Shown: positions 15,146-24,542, numbered from the stretch's first letter. The stretch: 39,133 nt of DNA from Bacteroidota bacterium (GCA_963169745.1 CAUJCU010000015.1:1-39133), one strand, 5' to 3'. Translations and numbers: made by a program. The notes: generated by a model not told the origin, from the sequence alone.

Positions 15146-17590
15146 TTAACCCTTTGTAAAAAATCGTTTTATAAATGATGGTTTTTCAGGTTCGTCTTCT
15201 TCGTAATACCCATATCCATACCCGTAACCATATCCGTAACCGTACCCATATCCATATCCATATCCATACCCATAAGAAGAACCGTAATTATAACCATATT
15301 TACTATTGCTGTTTTCAACTCCGTTAAGAATAATAGAAATATTTTTAATATTCTTTTCGTCAACCAATGTATTAATATTATCAAAGAAAGCTCTTTTAGA
15401 ATAGTTAGCTCTGAAAATGAAAATAGGGTAGTCAGCCTTTTCAATATTAGGAATCCCATCAGATACAATTCCTACTGGTGGGTTGTCAATAATGATAATA
15501 TCGTAAAGTGTTTTCAGTTCTGCAATAAATTCGTCCATTCTAGGCGATATAATTAATTCAGAAGGATTAGGAGGGATTGGACCGGCTGTAATAAAATGTA
15601 GATTGTTTAATCCACTTTTTTGAATACAATCTTTATAATTATCTTTTCCAATTAGAATAGTACTCATGCCATGTAAATTTGGAGCATCAAACCCAATATG
15701 TACTTTAGGTTTTCTCATGTCAAGGTCAAGTACTATAACTTTTTTACCGGCATAAGCAATAATACCGGCTAGATTAATGGCCACAAAAGTTTTTCCTTCA
15801 CCTGATATTGAAGAAGTGATAGCAATTACTTTTGAATTAGAATCGTTAGAAATAAACTGCAAGTTGGCTCTAATAGACCTGAAAGCTTCTGAAATAGATG
15901 ATTTTGGGTTCTTATCTACTAACAACTGTGAAACAGGAATTTCCTTTTTGTATTTGGGCACAATTCCTAAAATAGCTAAATCAGTATATTTTCTTATTTC
16001 AGCAACTGTAGTAATGTTGTTGAATGCCAAAAAACTAATGAGAATTGTAAGTACAGAAATAATAGTTGCTATCCCTAAAGAAATAATTAATATTGTATTT
16101 CTGTTTGGATAAATAGGTAGACTGGGTTCTTGGGCTTGTTCTAAAATTGAGTTTTGAGGAACAAAACCGGCTATTGCAATAGTATATTCTGCTTTTTTGT
16201 TTAAAAGCATATTGTAAAAATTGGCTGTTACGTTATAAAATTTTTCAATTCGACTAAATTCTAATTCTATGGCAGGTATTCCTGAAATCTCGGCCTCAGT
16301 GTCTATTATTTCTTGATTTATTTCGGTTATTCTGGATTTGTAGTTTTCCTCGATCAGGACAAGGCCATTGTAAAACCCTTTTTTTGATTTTGAAATACTT
16401 TGAGAAATCTCTTTATATTTTTTATTTTCTGGGGTAATATCTTTTGATAATTCTTCTCTCTTTCTAAATAGAGTCTCAATATGACCTACTTCGCTAATGA
16501 TATAACTCTCTACTTTAGTGCCAGTGCCTAGGATAGAGATATTTTGAATGTTAAATTTATTGCTGTCAACAAACTGCTCTTTCATTTCAGCAATAACTGA
16601 AAGTTGAAATTTAAGGTCTAATAATTCTTTTTGTAAATTATCTAACTTTGTAAAATAACCTTGTGAAAAGTCACGTTTTGATGTTGTTCTTGTGTCTCTC
16701 CTGAAATTCTGTAATTGCAATTCATAATTATTCAAATCAGTTAAAACAAAAGAGATTTGTTTATCGATAAACTCAATTGTTTTTTGAGCACTTTCTGATT
16801 TTTTCTCTACATCATAATTAATAAAATCAGAGGCTACCTGATTTACAATATCGGAGGACTTACGGGCATTATTTTCTTCAATGGTTATACGAAGTGTTTT
16901 AGCCAGATAATTTAACACCGTAATATCGAGTTTATTAATATACGGATCGGCCATTGTTTCGGGGTCGTTAATGACAAAATAGAAAACATCTTTTTTTAGA
17001 TTTGTTTGATAATCTTCAATAGTTTGATATTCTCTTATTTGAATTTTAAACTGCAAATCAGGAAAAACTACTAATGAGTTTGGTTTTGTTTTAACAAGGT
17101 GTCTTTTGTCATTTAAAATATAGGACACTTCAATATTATCTTGCGATTTGAATTTTATAAAAATGGATTTACCATAAATGGCCTTATTGGTAACTTTGAA
17201 GTCAATAATTTCATAAGGGCTATTCCTATAGCTTTCGTTTACTTTGAAAGTACCTTTTACTAAATAATTAATTTGAATGGGAAGATGAGAAATTGATTTA
17301 CGAAGGAATAACTTTGAACGCATCAACTCTACAATACCGTCTAAACCATTTTCATTATCTAGTACTTTTCCAACATTAATAATACGAGCTGCCCCGCTAT
17401 TATTGGTTATTTGAATTACAGAAGCGCTCTTAAATATTTCATTTTGGTATCTGATATACAAAAGAGCTCCCATGAGAGCAATTAAAAAAAAGAGAATAAT
17501 ATAGATTACATTTTTTCGGAAAATGTATAGAAGCAAACCAAGGTCAAAATCACCCATTGCGGATGTGTCTTTTCTCTTTGCTGCTGCCAT
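15146..17590 (-). CDS. Wzc/GumC-type polysaccharide co-polymerase and tyrosine autokinase with Gly-Tyr tail
   Basis: An 814-residue inner-membrane protein that would control chain length and export of a surface polysaccharide through phosphorylation of its own tyrosines. TM1 lies at 28-47; a Wzz-type periplasmic domain with coiled-coil stretches (260-440) follows; TM2 is at 498-522 after a Pro-rich PSLPIYPN. The cytoplasmic BY-kinase has Walker A SISGEGKT (594-601), Walker A' VIVLDLDMRKPK (618-629) and Walker B IIIIDNPP (698-705). The C-terminus (765-796) holds 16 tyrosines, mostly strict Gly-Tyr alternation, then an acidic EEDEPE and a basic tail. It starts 2 bases after the Wza gene, so export and control partners are translationally coupled. 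Confidence 0.94.
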   Translation of the reverse strand: MAAAKRKDTSAMGDFDLGLLLYIFRKNVIYIILFFLIALMGALLYIRYQNEIFKSASVIQITNNSGAARIINVGKVLDNENGLDGIVELMRSKLFLRKSISHLPIQINYLVKGTFKVNESYRNSPYEIIDFKVTNKAIYGKSIFIKFKSQDNIEVSYILNDKRHLVKTKPNSLVVFPDLQFKIQIREYQTIEDYQTNLKKDVFYFVINDPETMADPYINKLDITVLNYLAKTLRITIEENNARKSSDIVNQVASDFINYDVEKKSESAQKTIEFIDKQISFVLTDLNNYELQLQNFRRDTRTTSKRDFSQGYFTKLDNLQKELLDLKFQLSVIAEMKEQFVDSNKFNIQNISILGTGTKVESYIISEVGHIETLFRKREELSKDITPENKKYKEISQSISKSKKGFYNGLVLIEENYKSRITEINQEIIDTEAEISGIPAIELEFSRIEKFYNVTANFYNMLLNKKAEYTIAIAGFVPQNSILEQAQEPSLPIYPNRNTILIISLGIATIISVLTILISFLAFNNITTVAEIRKYTDLAILGIVPKYKKEIPVSQLLVDKNPKSSISEAFRSIRANLQFISNDSNSKVIAITSSISGEGKTFVAINLAGIIAYAGKKVIVLDLDMRKPKVHIGFDAPNLHGMSTILIGKDNYKDCIQKSGLNNLHFITAGPIPPNPSELIISPRMDEFIAELKTLYDIIIIDNPPVGIVSDGIPNIEKADYPIFIFRANYSKRAFFDNINTLVDEKNIKNISIILNGVENSNSKYGYNYGSSYGYGYGYGYGYGYGYGYGYGYGYYEEDEPEKPSFIKRFFTKG
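15203..15274 (-). repeat. Tandem hexanucleotide repeat encoding the Gly-Tyr tail of Wzc
   Basis: Seventy-two bases encode 13 Tyr and 11 Gly (residues 773-796) as GGN-TAY units, with codon variation between units (GGG, GGA, GGT; TAT, TAC). The variation lowers, but does not remove, the chance of slippage. Three more tyrosines lie just before it. Confidence 0.9.
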
Positions 17591-17592
17591 TT

Positions 17593-18345
17593 TTACTTTT
17601 TAAAGTAATTTATAACTAATAATAAAGTTGTTAAAAGAGATAAGTAAGGCCCTATTTCTGTCATTAGTTTTCGTGCAACCTGCGGAGAAGGAGTAACATA
17701 AACAACATCATTAGATTCCATAATGAAATCTGCTTTTTTCAAATCTTCCATAGTTCTTAAACTAAAATGGTAAACTTTTGGTGTGGCATACTCTCCTCTA
17801 ATTACTTTAATGTCATACGCTCTTCCAGCTCTTGATATACCACCTGCTTGTGCAATTACTCTAAGTAAATTTGTTGTTTCATCTGGGAGAGGTACTATCT
17901 TGGCCCCCCCATCAACACCATTAAAAACCAACACTTTCCTATTGGTAATTTTTAAAAGTACAAAGGGTTGAATATAATAGGTTGCGTAGGCTTCTTCTAA
18001 AGCAGCTTCTGCTTCTCTAATGGTAAGTCCTCCTAATTTTACTCTGCCAATTATGGGTAAATTTACCAAACTGTCAAATTCTACTCTATAAAAGGTTGAG
18101 TTTGCCATTTGGTTTGTGTTAATTCGAGTTTCGCTAGTTAAATCGAGCAATTTAAATCCGTCATTGGTAAATACCAACATAGTAATTTGGTCGTTAGGGT
18201 TAAGTCGAGCTTCTCTGTCAACTACTTTAGGAGTTTCATCATATTTATAGTCTTTTGGAGTATGTAGCATAAGGCTGGGATTCAGGAGCTTGCAACTGCT
18301 GAATAAGGCCATTATGAGTAAAAAAAGTGAAAGTTGCTTTAACAT
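17593..18345 (-). CDS. Wza-type polysaccharide export lipoprotein
   Basis: A 250-residue outer-membrane lipoprotein forming the exit channel for a surface polysaccharide. A lipoprotein signal peptide (LFLLIMALFSSC) puts the lipidated Cys at 18. The Poly_export domain starts at RLNPNDQITMLVF (48-60) and includes LPIIGRVKLGGLTIREAEAAL (in part). An SLBB-type domain follows (KVLVFNGVDGGAKIVPLP; AQAGGISRAGRAYDIKVIR), and VTPSPQVARKL leads into a C-terminal amphipathic helix (232-247) ending in KK, as in Wza. Start chosen at 18345 rather than 18369: the promoter box 18374-18367 overlaps the upstream Met, and the shorter form has a proper signal peptide. Two bases separate it from wzc. Confidence 0.92.
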   Translation of the reverse strand: MLKQLSLFLLIMALFSSCKLLNPSLMLHTPKDYKYDETPKVVDREARLNPNDQITMLVFTNDGFKLLDLTSETRINTNQMANSTFYRVEFDSLVNLPIIGRVKLGGLTIREAEAALEEAYATYYIQPFVLLKITNRKVLVFNGVDGGAKIVPLPDETTNLLRVIAQAGGISRAGRAYDIKVIRGEYATPKVYHFSLRTMEDLKKADFIMESNDVVYVTPSPQVARKLMTEIGPYLSLLTTLLLVINYFKK

Positions 18346-18366
18346 ACCTAGATGTTTAATTTTTTG

Positions 18367-18374
18367 CAAATCTA
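18367..18374 (-). promoter_or_regulatory. -7 promoter box of the wza-wzc-rfbC unit
   Basis: Minus-strand TAGATTTG matches TAnnTTTG; transcription would start near 18361, about 16 bases before the chosen ATG. It overlaps the alternative upstream Met codon and so decides the start of the Wza-type gene. No clear -33 element. Confidence 0.5.
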
Positions 18375-18424
18375 AAACTAAATTAGGAATACTTTAATTT
18401 AACGCAGAATATTTAATTTTATTT

Positions 18425-19612
18425 CTATTCAATACCCAATAATCTATTATACAAATTCTTAGTGTCGTTGCATAAGCGGGTATAATGAAAATTGTCTTTT
18501 ACAAATAACCAACCATCACTACCCATTTTCTCTCTAAGAGCATCATCTTCAACAAGTTTAACTAATGCTTTGTGAAATTCATCTCGGTTATCATTTTCGC
18601 AAAGTAAGGCAGTTTCATTTGTTTTTACAACATTCTCAATACCTCCTACATTGGTGGTTACTATAGGTTTATTGCAAGCTTGGGCTTCAATTAAACTTAC
18701 CGGAGTACCTTCATTAAAAGAGGTTAAGGCTACAACATCCAACCCCGGCAATACCTCATCAATTTGTTTTATCCATGAAGTGAAAATTACTTGTGCATTA
18801 TAATCAGGCTGGGTTATATAACTGTATGTCAATCCTAATTCTCGACACCAATCAAAGAGGTGCAACCTGAGTTCTCCATCTCCAATTATAAAAGCTTTAA
18901 CTTTTTTGTTTGTACTTATAACCAAATCGGCAAAAGCCGAAATAAATAATTCATGGTTTTTAACCGGAACTAAACGACCCACTGTACCAATACAAATAAC
19001 ATCCGGATCAATTTGGTAATGGGATCTAAACTTTTCTCTTTTTTTATCGATATTATTATTGAATTTATTTAAATCAAAACCTAAAGGAATAATAGTAATT
19101 TTATCTTTAGGACATATTTTATGTATTTCAGAGAGTTCAACTTTCTGTTTTTCACTAATGGCTATTATAGCGTCAGTTCGCTTGGCCAAATAACGTTCTA
19201 TATTTTTATAGAAATTAGATTTAAGAGTTCCGAAATAAGAGTGAAATACATGTCCATGGAACGTATGTGCAACTACAGGAACTTTACATGAGAATGCAGC
19301 CAAACGACCTAATGCTCCTGATTTTGAGGCATGGGTATGCACAATGTCTGGTTTGTAATCATGAATAATATTTTTTATTTTTTTATAGGCAATAAGATCA
19401 TTTTTAGGGTCTATTTGCCTTTTCATTTCATCAATTATAATGGGTTTCAAATCTAGATTGCTTGTAATGAAAGTCGAACTATCTTCGGTGTCGTCTTTCT
19501 CACCACCCACTAACAGTGTTTCATACCCCTCAATATATTTAGAAAGATAGGCTACATTGTATGTTGGCCCTCCCAAATTAAAGCGATTTATTATACGAAG
19601 TATTTTAGGCAT
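18425..19612 (-). CDS. GT4-family glycosyltransferase
   Basis: A 395-residue GT-B fold glycosyltransferase that would add a sugar to the lipid-linked glycan on the cytoplasmic side. The N-terminal domain opens with ILRIINRFNLGGPTYNVAYL (4-23 in part), followed by DIVHTHASKSGALGRLAA (89-106) and VAHTFHGHVFHSYFG. The C-terminal nucleotide-sugar domain has IGTVGRLVPVKNHELF (208-223) and the E-x7-E motif with E301 and E309 in FNEGTPVSLIEAQ, then PIVTTNVGGIENVV. Complete. Donor and acceptor sugars cannot be told. It begins 4 bases after the AsnB-type gene, so the two are cotranscribed. Confidence 0.92.
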   Translation of the reverse strand: MPKILRIINRFNLGGPTYNVAYLSKYIEGYETLLVGGEKDDTEDSSTFITSNLDLKPIIIDEMKRQIDPKNDLIAYKKIKNIIHDYKPDIVHTHASKSGALGRLAAFSCKVPVVAHTFHGHVFHSYFGTLKSNFYKNIERYLAKRTDAIIAISEKQKVELSEIHKICPKDKITIIPLGFDLNKFNNNIDKKREKFRSHYQIDPDVICIGTVGRLVPVKNHELFISAFADLVISTNKKVKAFIIGDGELRLHLFDWCRELGLTYSYITQPDYNAQVIFTSWIKQIDEVLPGLDVVALTSFNEGTPVSLIEAQACNKPIVTTNVGGIENVVKTNETALLCENDNRDEFHKALVKLVEDDALREKMGSDGWLFVKDNFHYTRLCNDTKNLYNRLLGIE

Positions 19613-19616
19613 TTAC

Positions 19617-21527
19617 TTAATTTATATAATATTTTTTGTACCATGTTTGAAACACCATTAAAGCCCATATTTGTGCTACAGAATCGCCAGGACTAGAGGA
19701 AAATAGCTTTTGTAGTGTTTGTTTAACAGCTACAGGATTAAAAATTTGTTGCTCTCGAACATAAGAGTCGGAAAGTAAATCTTCGGTAATTTTGGCTTTT
19801 AGATCGGCATTAAACCACTTTAACAAAGGAACTTCAAACCCTTTTTTGGAACGCTGAAATATTTCAATTGGTAATTCATTTTTAAAGGTTTCTTTCAAAA
19901 TAATTTTTCTGTTTTTGGAATTTATCTTAAAGTGCGAGGGAAGACTAAAAACAAAATCAACCACACGATAATCCAAAAATGGAGACCTTACCTCTAAGCT
20001 ATTAGCCATACTCATTCTGTCCACTTTGGGTAACATATCTCCGTCTAATACCATTTTTATATCAGTAAGTAAAATTTCATTTATAGTAATTTGATTGGGA
20101 TTATCGAAAGCGCTTAACAAATATTTTTTTTCTTGTTCATACATTTCAATTGAAAATTTATTCATAAAATCTGGATGAAAAAGATTGCGGAGTAAGTTAT
20201 AATTATAGAATCCAGCCCATTGCCAATAGCGCTCTTTGTCATTTAGATTAGCTCCATCACTTAATTTATGAAGTTGCCGTATGATGTTGGTAATTTTTGA
20301 ATTTCTAGATTGAGGTAGAGCCGCTAATAAAGGAGAAAAATATTTTAACCCGGCTGTTAGTTTTCTGCTATGAATAGTTTTATAAAGGGCAGCGTGTTTA
20401 TTATAACCAGCAAACATTTCATCAGACCCATCACCAGAAAGAGCTACAGTTACTTTTTTTCTAGTGTACATACTCAAAATATAGACATTTAGCGCTGATG
20501 AGTCTGCAAAGGGCTCGTCCATATATTCGAGCATATTATGTAAATTTTCATAAAGCTCGTTATTGCTCAGCATAAATGCAGTGTGTTGCGTATGAAATTT
20601 TTTGGCCACTATTTGAGCATACTTTGTTTCATCAAAAAAGGGCTCATCTTTAAAGCCTATTGAGAAGGTATTTAACTGATTTGTATGTTTTGATGCTAGG
20701 GCTGTTATAATAGAAGAGTCAATGCCACCGCTTAGAAAAGATCCCAAAGGAACATCGGCTATCATACGTAGTTGTACCGATTCGTCAAGCAGTTTATATA
20801 GCGTTTTGCATGAAGTTTCAAAATTGTTATTGAAACTGTAGGATTGCTCATTTAACTGTAACTTATAGTATGCCTGTATTTTAAAGTCTTTTTTTGTCAG
20901 TTTAGCAAAATGTCCAGGAGCTAACTTTTTGATTTCATTAAAAATACTATGAGTTCCAGCTATGTAATTTAAATGGAAATATTGCATTAATGCAGCCTTA
21001 TTTATTGTTTTATCAAGGCCGAATTTTAATAGCGCTTTTATTTCGGATGCAAAGCAAAAAAAGTTATCAGAAATACTATAAAAAAAAGGTTTTATTCCAA
21101 AGCGATCCCGAGCCATAAACAATTCATTCTTTCTCTTATTGTAAATTACGAAAGAAAAGAAGCCATTTAATTTATTCAAGCAAAGTTCTTGCTCTTCGAT
21201 ATACAGATTTAGTAAAACTTCGGTGTCGCTTTCTGATTTAAATTGGTATCCTTTGTTAAGCAACTCTTTTTTTAGTTCTTTATAATTAAAAATTTCGCCA
21301 TTAAAGACAATGGTAAAATCTCCGGATCTATCGGTAAAGGGTTGTTGTGCTAAACTACTTGTGTCAATAATAGCTAGGCGGGTATGAGCCAAAGCCGTAT
21401 CATTATGAGTGTAAATGCCATTAGAATCAGGCCCTCTTTTTGAGAGCGTACTAATGGCCAGAGAAATATTATCTAATTTCTTTTTGCTGTTTTCTTGGAG
21501 GGCATATCCGCCTACAATACCACACAT
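19617..21527 (-). CDS. asnB: Glutamine-hydrolysing asparagine synthase-type amidotransferase (AsnB)
   Basis: A 636-residue two-domain enzyme. The N-terminal Ntn glutaminase domain has the catalytic Cys2 (MCGIVGGYA), RGPDSNGIY (31-39) and FNGEIFNYKEL (75-85). The synthetase domain carries the ATP-pyrophosphatase loop FLSGGIDSSIITAL (264-277) and ALSGDGSDEMFAGYNKH (362-378). In plain metabolism it makes asparagine from aspartate with glutamine as nitrogen donor. Members in polysaccharide loci often amidate sugars or act in surface glycan synthesis instead; its position directly before a glycosyltransferase (4-base gap) supports such a role, but this is inference. It follows the PorE-like gene by 46 bases. 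Confidence 0.9.
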   Translation of the reverse strand: MCGIVGGYALQENSKKKLDNISLAISTLSKRGPDSNGIYTHNDTALAHTRLAIIDTSSLAQQPFTDRSGDFTIVFNGEIFNYKELKKELLNKGYQFKSESDTEVLLNLYIEEQELCLNKLNGFFSFVIYNKRKNELFMARDRFGIKPFFYSISDNFFCFASEIKALLKFGLDKTINKAALMQYFHLNYIAGTHSIFNEIKKLAPGHFAKLTKKDFKIQAYYKLQLNEQSYSFNNNFETSCKTLYKLLDESVQLRMIADVPLGSFLSGGIDSSIITALASKHTNQLNTFSIGFKDEPFFDETKYAQIVAKKFHTQHTAFMLSNNELYENLHNMLEYMDEPFADSSALNVYILSMYTRKKVTVALSGDGSDEMFAGYNKHAALYKTIHSRKLTAGLKYFSPLLAALPQSRNSKITNIIRQLHKLSDGANLNDKERYWQWAGFYNYNLLRNLFHPDFMNKFSIEMYEQEKKYLLSAFDNPNQITINEILLTDIKMVLDGDMLPKVDRMSMANSLEVRSPFLDYRVVDFVFSLPSHFKINSKNRKIILKETFKNELPIEIFQRSKKGFEVPLLKWFNADLKAKITEDLLSDSYVREQQIFNPVAVKQTLQKLFSSSPGDSVAQIWALMVFQTWYKKYYIN

Positions 21528-21573
21528 AAATTTCTACTCCATTAGCATTTAAGAAACAAATAAATTGTTAATG

Positions 21574-23889
21574 TTATTTACTAATTATTTTAAATTCAGT
21601 TCTTCTATTTAACTGCCTCCCTTCATCGGTATCATTAGTGGCAATAGGTTGCGTTAATCCATAGCCTTTAAACTCCAGTCTAGATTTGTTGATTCCTTTT
21701 AAGATAAGGTAATCAACACACGATTTAGAACGGGCATTGGATAGGGTAATATTATATTCGGCACTTCCTTTATTATCTGTATGACTTGATAATTCAATAC
21801 GCATAAATGGATACTCATTGAGTAACTGTACTAAGCGATCAAGCTCTATTATTGATTGAGGTCTTAAAGTAGCTCTGTCAAAATCATAAAAAACATTCTT
21901 TAAAATAATTTTAGAGCCAACTGCCAAACTGTTTAAAGGAAAATCTTTAATAATTTCTTGATTTTTTTGCGACACAGGTACATTTATTTCTCCGTAGGCA
22001 GTTTGATAATCGGTAGCTTTTGCAATCAATTCATATTTTTTCCCTGTAGGCACGGCAGCTTCATAGTTTCCTTCAATATCTGAACTTACAGTTATAATTT
22101 CTTTAGTTGTAATTTGGTCTAAAATTTTTACACTACCTTGTAATGGTTTTTTACTAGCAGCATCAAATACTTTTCCTTTAATTACAGCAATAACATCACT
22201 TTTAGTAGTTAACAGAAAATTTTTATCTACGACCAACTCTCCTTTTGAAGCGGGAATTTTTACCGTATCTGTTTTTGTTTTATAGCTTGGGGCGGTTATA
22301 GTGGCAAATAGTGTAGTTCCAGAAGGTATATAAACACCATAATATCCTGAAAGTTCTTCGGTTGTGAACTTTTCTATTATTTCATTTGATGCTGTATTAA
22401 TAATTTCTATTGTGGCATTTTCAATAGGTTTTTGGTTATACTGATCCAGTACCATACCTTTTAACAAAGCACTTGTTGGTGTTTTTTTTCCATGTATTAC
22501 AAGAGGGCCTTCTAAATTTTTATGCTCGGTTGAATCTGTTTTTTCTTTGTCGGGTAAAAATGAGATCATATAAATATCTTTTTCACCAAACCCATCTTTC
22601 TTAAATGAGGCGTAATAACCATGTAAACCATTTGCAGAAATTACAAAAAACACATCGTCATCACTTGTGTTAATTGGGTATCCAATATTTTTTGGTTCAG
22701 TCCATTGACCATTTACTTTAGTGGTTTTAAAAATATCAAAACCTCCCATTGACGTATGCGCCTGTGAACTGAAGTACATTGTTTTTCCATCAGGAAGAAT
22801 AAAAACTCCTTCTTCGTCATACTCTGTATTTAAAATAGGACCGGCATTGGTTAGGTTGCCCCATTTGTTAGTTTTAGGGTCTTTAATTACCATATAAATA
22901 TCTCTTCCACCATAGCCTCCGGGTCTTTCACTTATAAAGTACATGGTGTCTAAAGTAGAGTTGATAGTGGCCGAACTTTCATGATATTTGGTGTTAATAG
23001 GATCTTTCATTTTAACCGGTTTGCTCCACTGAAGATTTACCAAATCACATTCATATATGTCGCCCTGACCTTGATTGTCAATATTAATAAACAGTTTTTC
23101 CCCGTTTGGTGAGAGATTGTTGGTTGCATCGTGAACATCTGTGTTTACCGGTGGGCCAATATTTTTTGCTTTAGTCCATTTCCCACCAAAACTAAAACTT
23201 TGATAAATATCTTCCCAATATTCATCAATAGATTCATCTTTATCTCCTTCTGGACCTGCTGTAGTTCCTGGTCTTCTACTGGTAAACATAAGTACATCTT
23301 CATCAGCCGAAATAATAGGTCCATAATCGGTATAAGGAGAATTTATTTCAGGGCCTAAATTTTCAATTTTAACATTTACAGGTTTTTTAACCCTTTCCTG
23401 ACCGATATTAATTTCTTCTAAACGCTTATTTATTTTTTTTATGGCTTTTTCATCTTTGGCATTTGTTACTTGCTCTTTATATAACATATATTCGGTACGG
23501 GCTTTGTCCCAATTGTTTGCTAAATGATAACTCATTCCAAGCCAATAATGAATATCAGAAGCTACCTTGTTATCCAAATCATAAGCTTTTTCATAAAAGG
23601 CTTGAGCTTTACTTTTAAAACTACTGAACATGTAGCACATACCAATGGTATAATTCAAATTAGCATTGTCGGGATTAAAATCATTCGCTTTTTCTAATAG
23701 GGGTAAGGCCCTTTTATACCGCACAGGGCCTTCTTTGTATAATTTCATACCTTCAGATAAGTCTTTTTGAGCTTGAGAAAGCTCTAATGCCTTACCGGGG
23801 AAATTGGCTATATTAAAATCTTTGTTTTGCGCCTTAGCAGAGTAGCTCAGTACCATTAATAGGCATAAGAAAGTATAAACCTTATTCAT
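21574..23889 (-). CDS. PorE-like TPR / PD40 propeller / CarboxypepD_reg / OmpA protein
   Basis: A 771-residue periplasmic or outer-membrane-associated protein. Signal peptide 1-20 ends in AKAQ. A TPR region (about 40-145: EKANDFNPDNANLNYTIGMCY; AFYEKAYDLD) is followed by a propeller of PD40 repeats (about 185-450: MFTSRRPG, YFISERPGGYGGRDIYM, YFSSQAHTSMGGFDIF, KDIYMISFLP). Two carboxypeptidase-regulatory-like beta domains (about 474-550 and 565-650) lead to an OmpA peptidoglycan-binding domain (658-771: FDRATLRPQSIIELDRLV, SHTDNKG, NRRTEF). This domain order is that of the T9SS component PorE, which links the machinery to peptidoglycan; Bacteroidota carry several such paralogs, so orthology is not proven. 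It is the first gene of the minus-strand block containing the polysaccharide genes. Confidence 0.88.
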   Translation of the reverse strand: MNKVYTFLCLLMVLSYSAKAQNKDFNIANFPGKALELSQAQKDLSEGMKLYKEGPVRYKRALPLLEKANDFNPDNANLNYTIGMCYMFSSFKSKAQAFYEKAYDLDNKVASDIHYWLGMSYHLANNWDKARTEYMLYKEQVTNAKDEKAIKKINKRLEEINIGQERVKKPVNVKIENLGPEINSPYTDYGPIISADEDVLMFTSRRPGTTAGPEGDKDESIDEYWEDIYQSFSFGGKWTKAKNIGPPVNTDVHDATNNLSPNGEKLFINIDNQGQGDIYECDLVNLQWSKPVKMKDPINTKYHESSATINSTLDTMYFISERPGGYGGRDIYMVIKDPKTNKWGNLTNAGPILNTEYDEEGVFILPDGKTMYFSSQAHTSMGGFDIFKTTKVNGQWTEPKNIGYPINTSDDDVFFVISANGLHGYYASFKKDGFGEKDIYMISFLPDKEKTDSTEHKNLEGPLVIHGKKTPTSALLKGMVLDQYNQKPIENATIEIINTASNEIIEKFTTEELSGYYGVYIPSGTTLFATITAPSYKTKTDTVKIPASKGELVVDKNFLLTTKSDVIAVIKGKVFDAASKKPLQGSVKILDQITTKEIITVSSDIEGNYEAAVPTGKKYELIAKATDYQTAYGEINVPVSQKNQEIIKDFPLNSLAVGSKIILKNVFYDFDRATLRPQSIIELDRLVQLLNEYPFMRIELSSHTDNKGSAEYNITLSNARSKSCVDYLILKGINKSRLEFKGYGLTQPIATNDTDEGRQLNRRTEFKIISK

Positions 23890-23908
23890 TTTTAAAAGTA
23901 TAGTGTGT

Positions 23909-23916
23909 CAAATATA
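23909..23916 (-). promoter_or_regulatory. -7 promoter box of the PorE-like gene
   Basis: Minus-strand TATATTTG matches TAnnTTTG, 19 bases before the ATG, within the divergent region shared with the DUF4199 gene. No -33 element at the usual spacing. Confidence 0.45.
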
Positions 23917-24023
23917 CTTTAAAATTTTTTTAAATATTAAAAATTTAAAATTTTTCAAAAAAGAAATATTACTATTGTAACTAATGTTTGATAAAAAAAA
24001 ACTCACTATAAGAGCTTTTCATC

Positions 24024-24542
24024 ATGAAAAAAACCTTTTACCTGGAACTAAAATATGCTTTACTAATTTCGGTGTTTACCCTGCTTTGGATTGTTTTTGA
24101 ACAATTAATTGGCCTTCAGGACGAATATGTGGAATGGCATGCTATAGTGACTAATTTTAGTTTATTGATTCCGGCAATAGGAATTTATTTGGCCATTAAT
24201 GATTATAAATTAGCACGTATTTCAAAGTATTCATTTGAGAAAGGTTTTGGCATTGGGTTCAGGATTACGTTGATGAATTGCGTACTTATTGTGCCTATAA
24301 TTTATTTATTTTATGTTGTTATTAACCCCGATTGGCTTCAATTTATGGTAAAGAGAGCCCAAATACTGGCTCTTGAAAACAATGAAGATCCTATTAGTGC
24401 AATGGAAAAAGCCAGAACCTATTTTGGGTTTAAGTATTATCTTATTCAAAACGTAATTGGAACCTTTATTTTTGGGACTTTAATTAGCTCTATTAATGCT
24501 TTTATTCATAAAAATAGAAGAAAAGAAAAAACTTCATGGTAA
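24024..24542 (+). CDS. DUF4199 family membrane protein
   Basis: A 172-residue inner-membrane protein with four predicted helices (about 11-29, 41-59, 75-99 and 138-160). The helix pattern, the charged loop between helices 3 and 4 (KRAQILALENNEDPISAMEKA), the conserved EKGFGIGFR before helix 3 and a basic C-terminal tail match DUF4199 proteins, which are common in Bacteroidota and of unknown function. It is divergent from the PorE-like gene, with 134 bases between starts. A near-consensus TAATGTTTG lies upstream but has one base too many between TA and TTTG. The next 499 bases carry no gene. Confidence 0.8.
   Translation: MKKTFYLELKYALLISVFTLLWIVFEQLIGLQDEYVEWHAIVTNFSLLIPAIGIYLAINDYKLARISKYSFEKGFGIGFRITLMNCVLIVPIIYLFYVVINPDWLQFMVKRAQILALENNEDPISAMEKARTYFGFKYYLIQNVIGTFIFGTLISSINAFIHKNRRKEKTSW

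Noticed and set aside
15169-15468. 99-codon minus-strand frame rich in Met-Asp and Gly
   Set aside because: It is a shifted reading of the Gly-Tyr repeat region of wzc.
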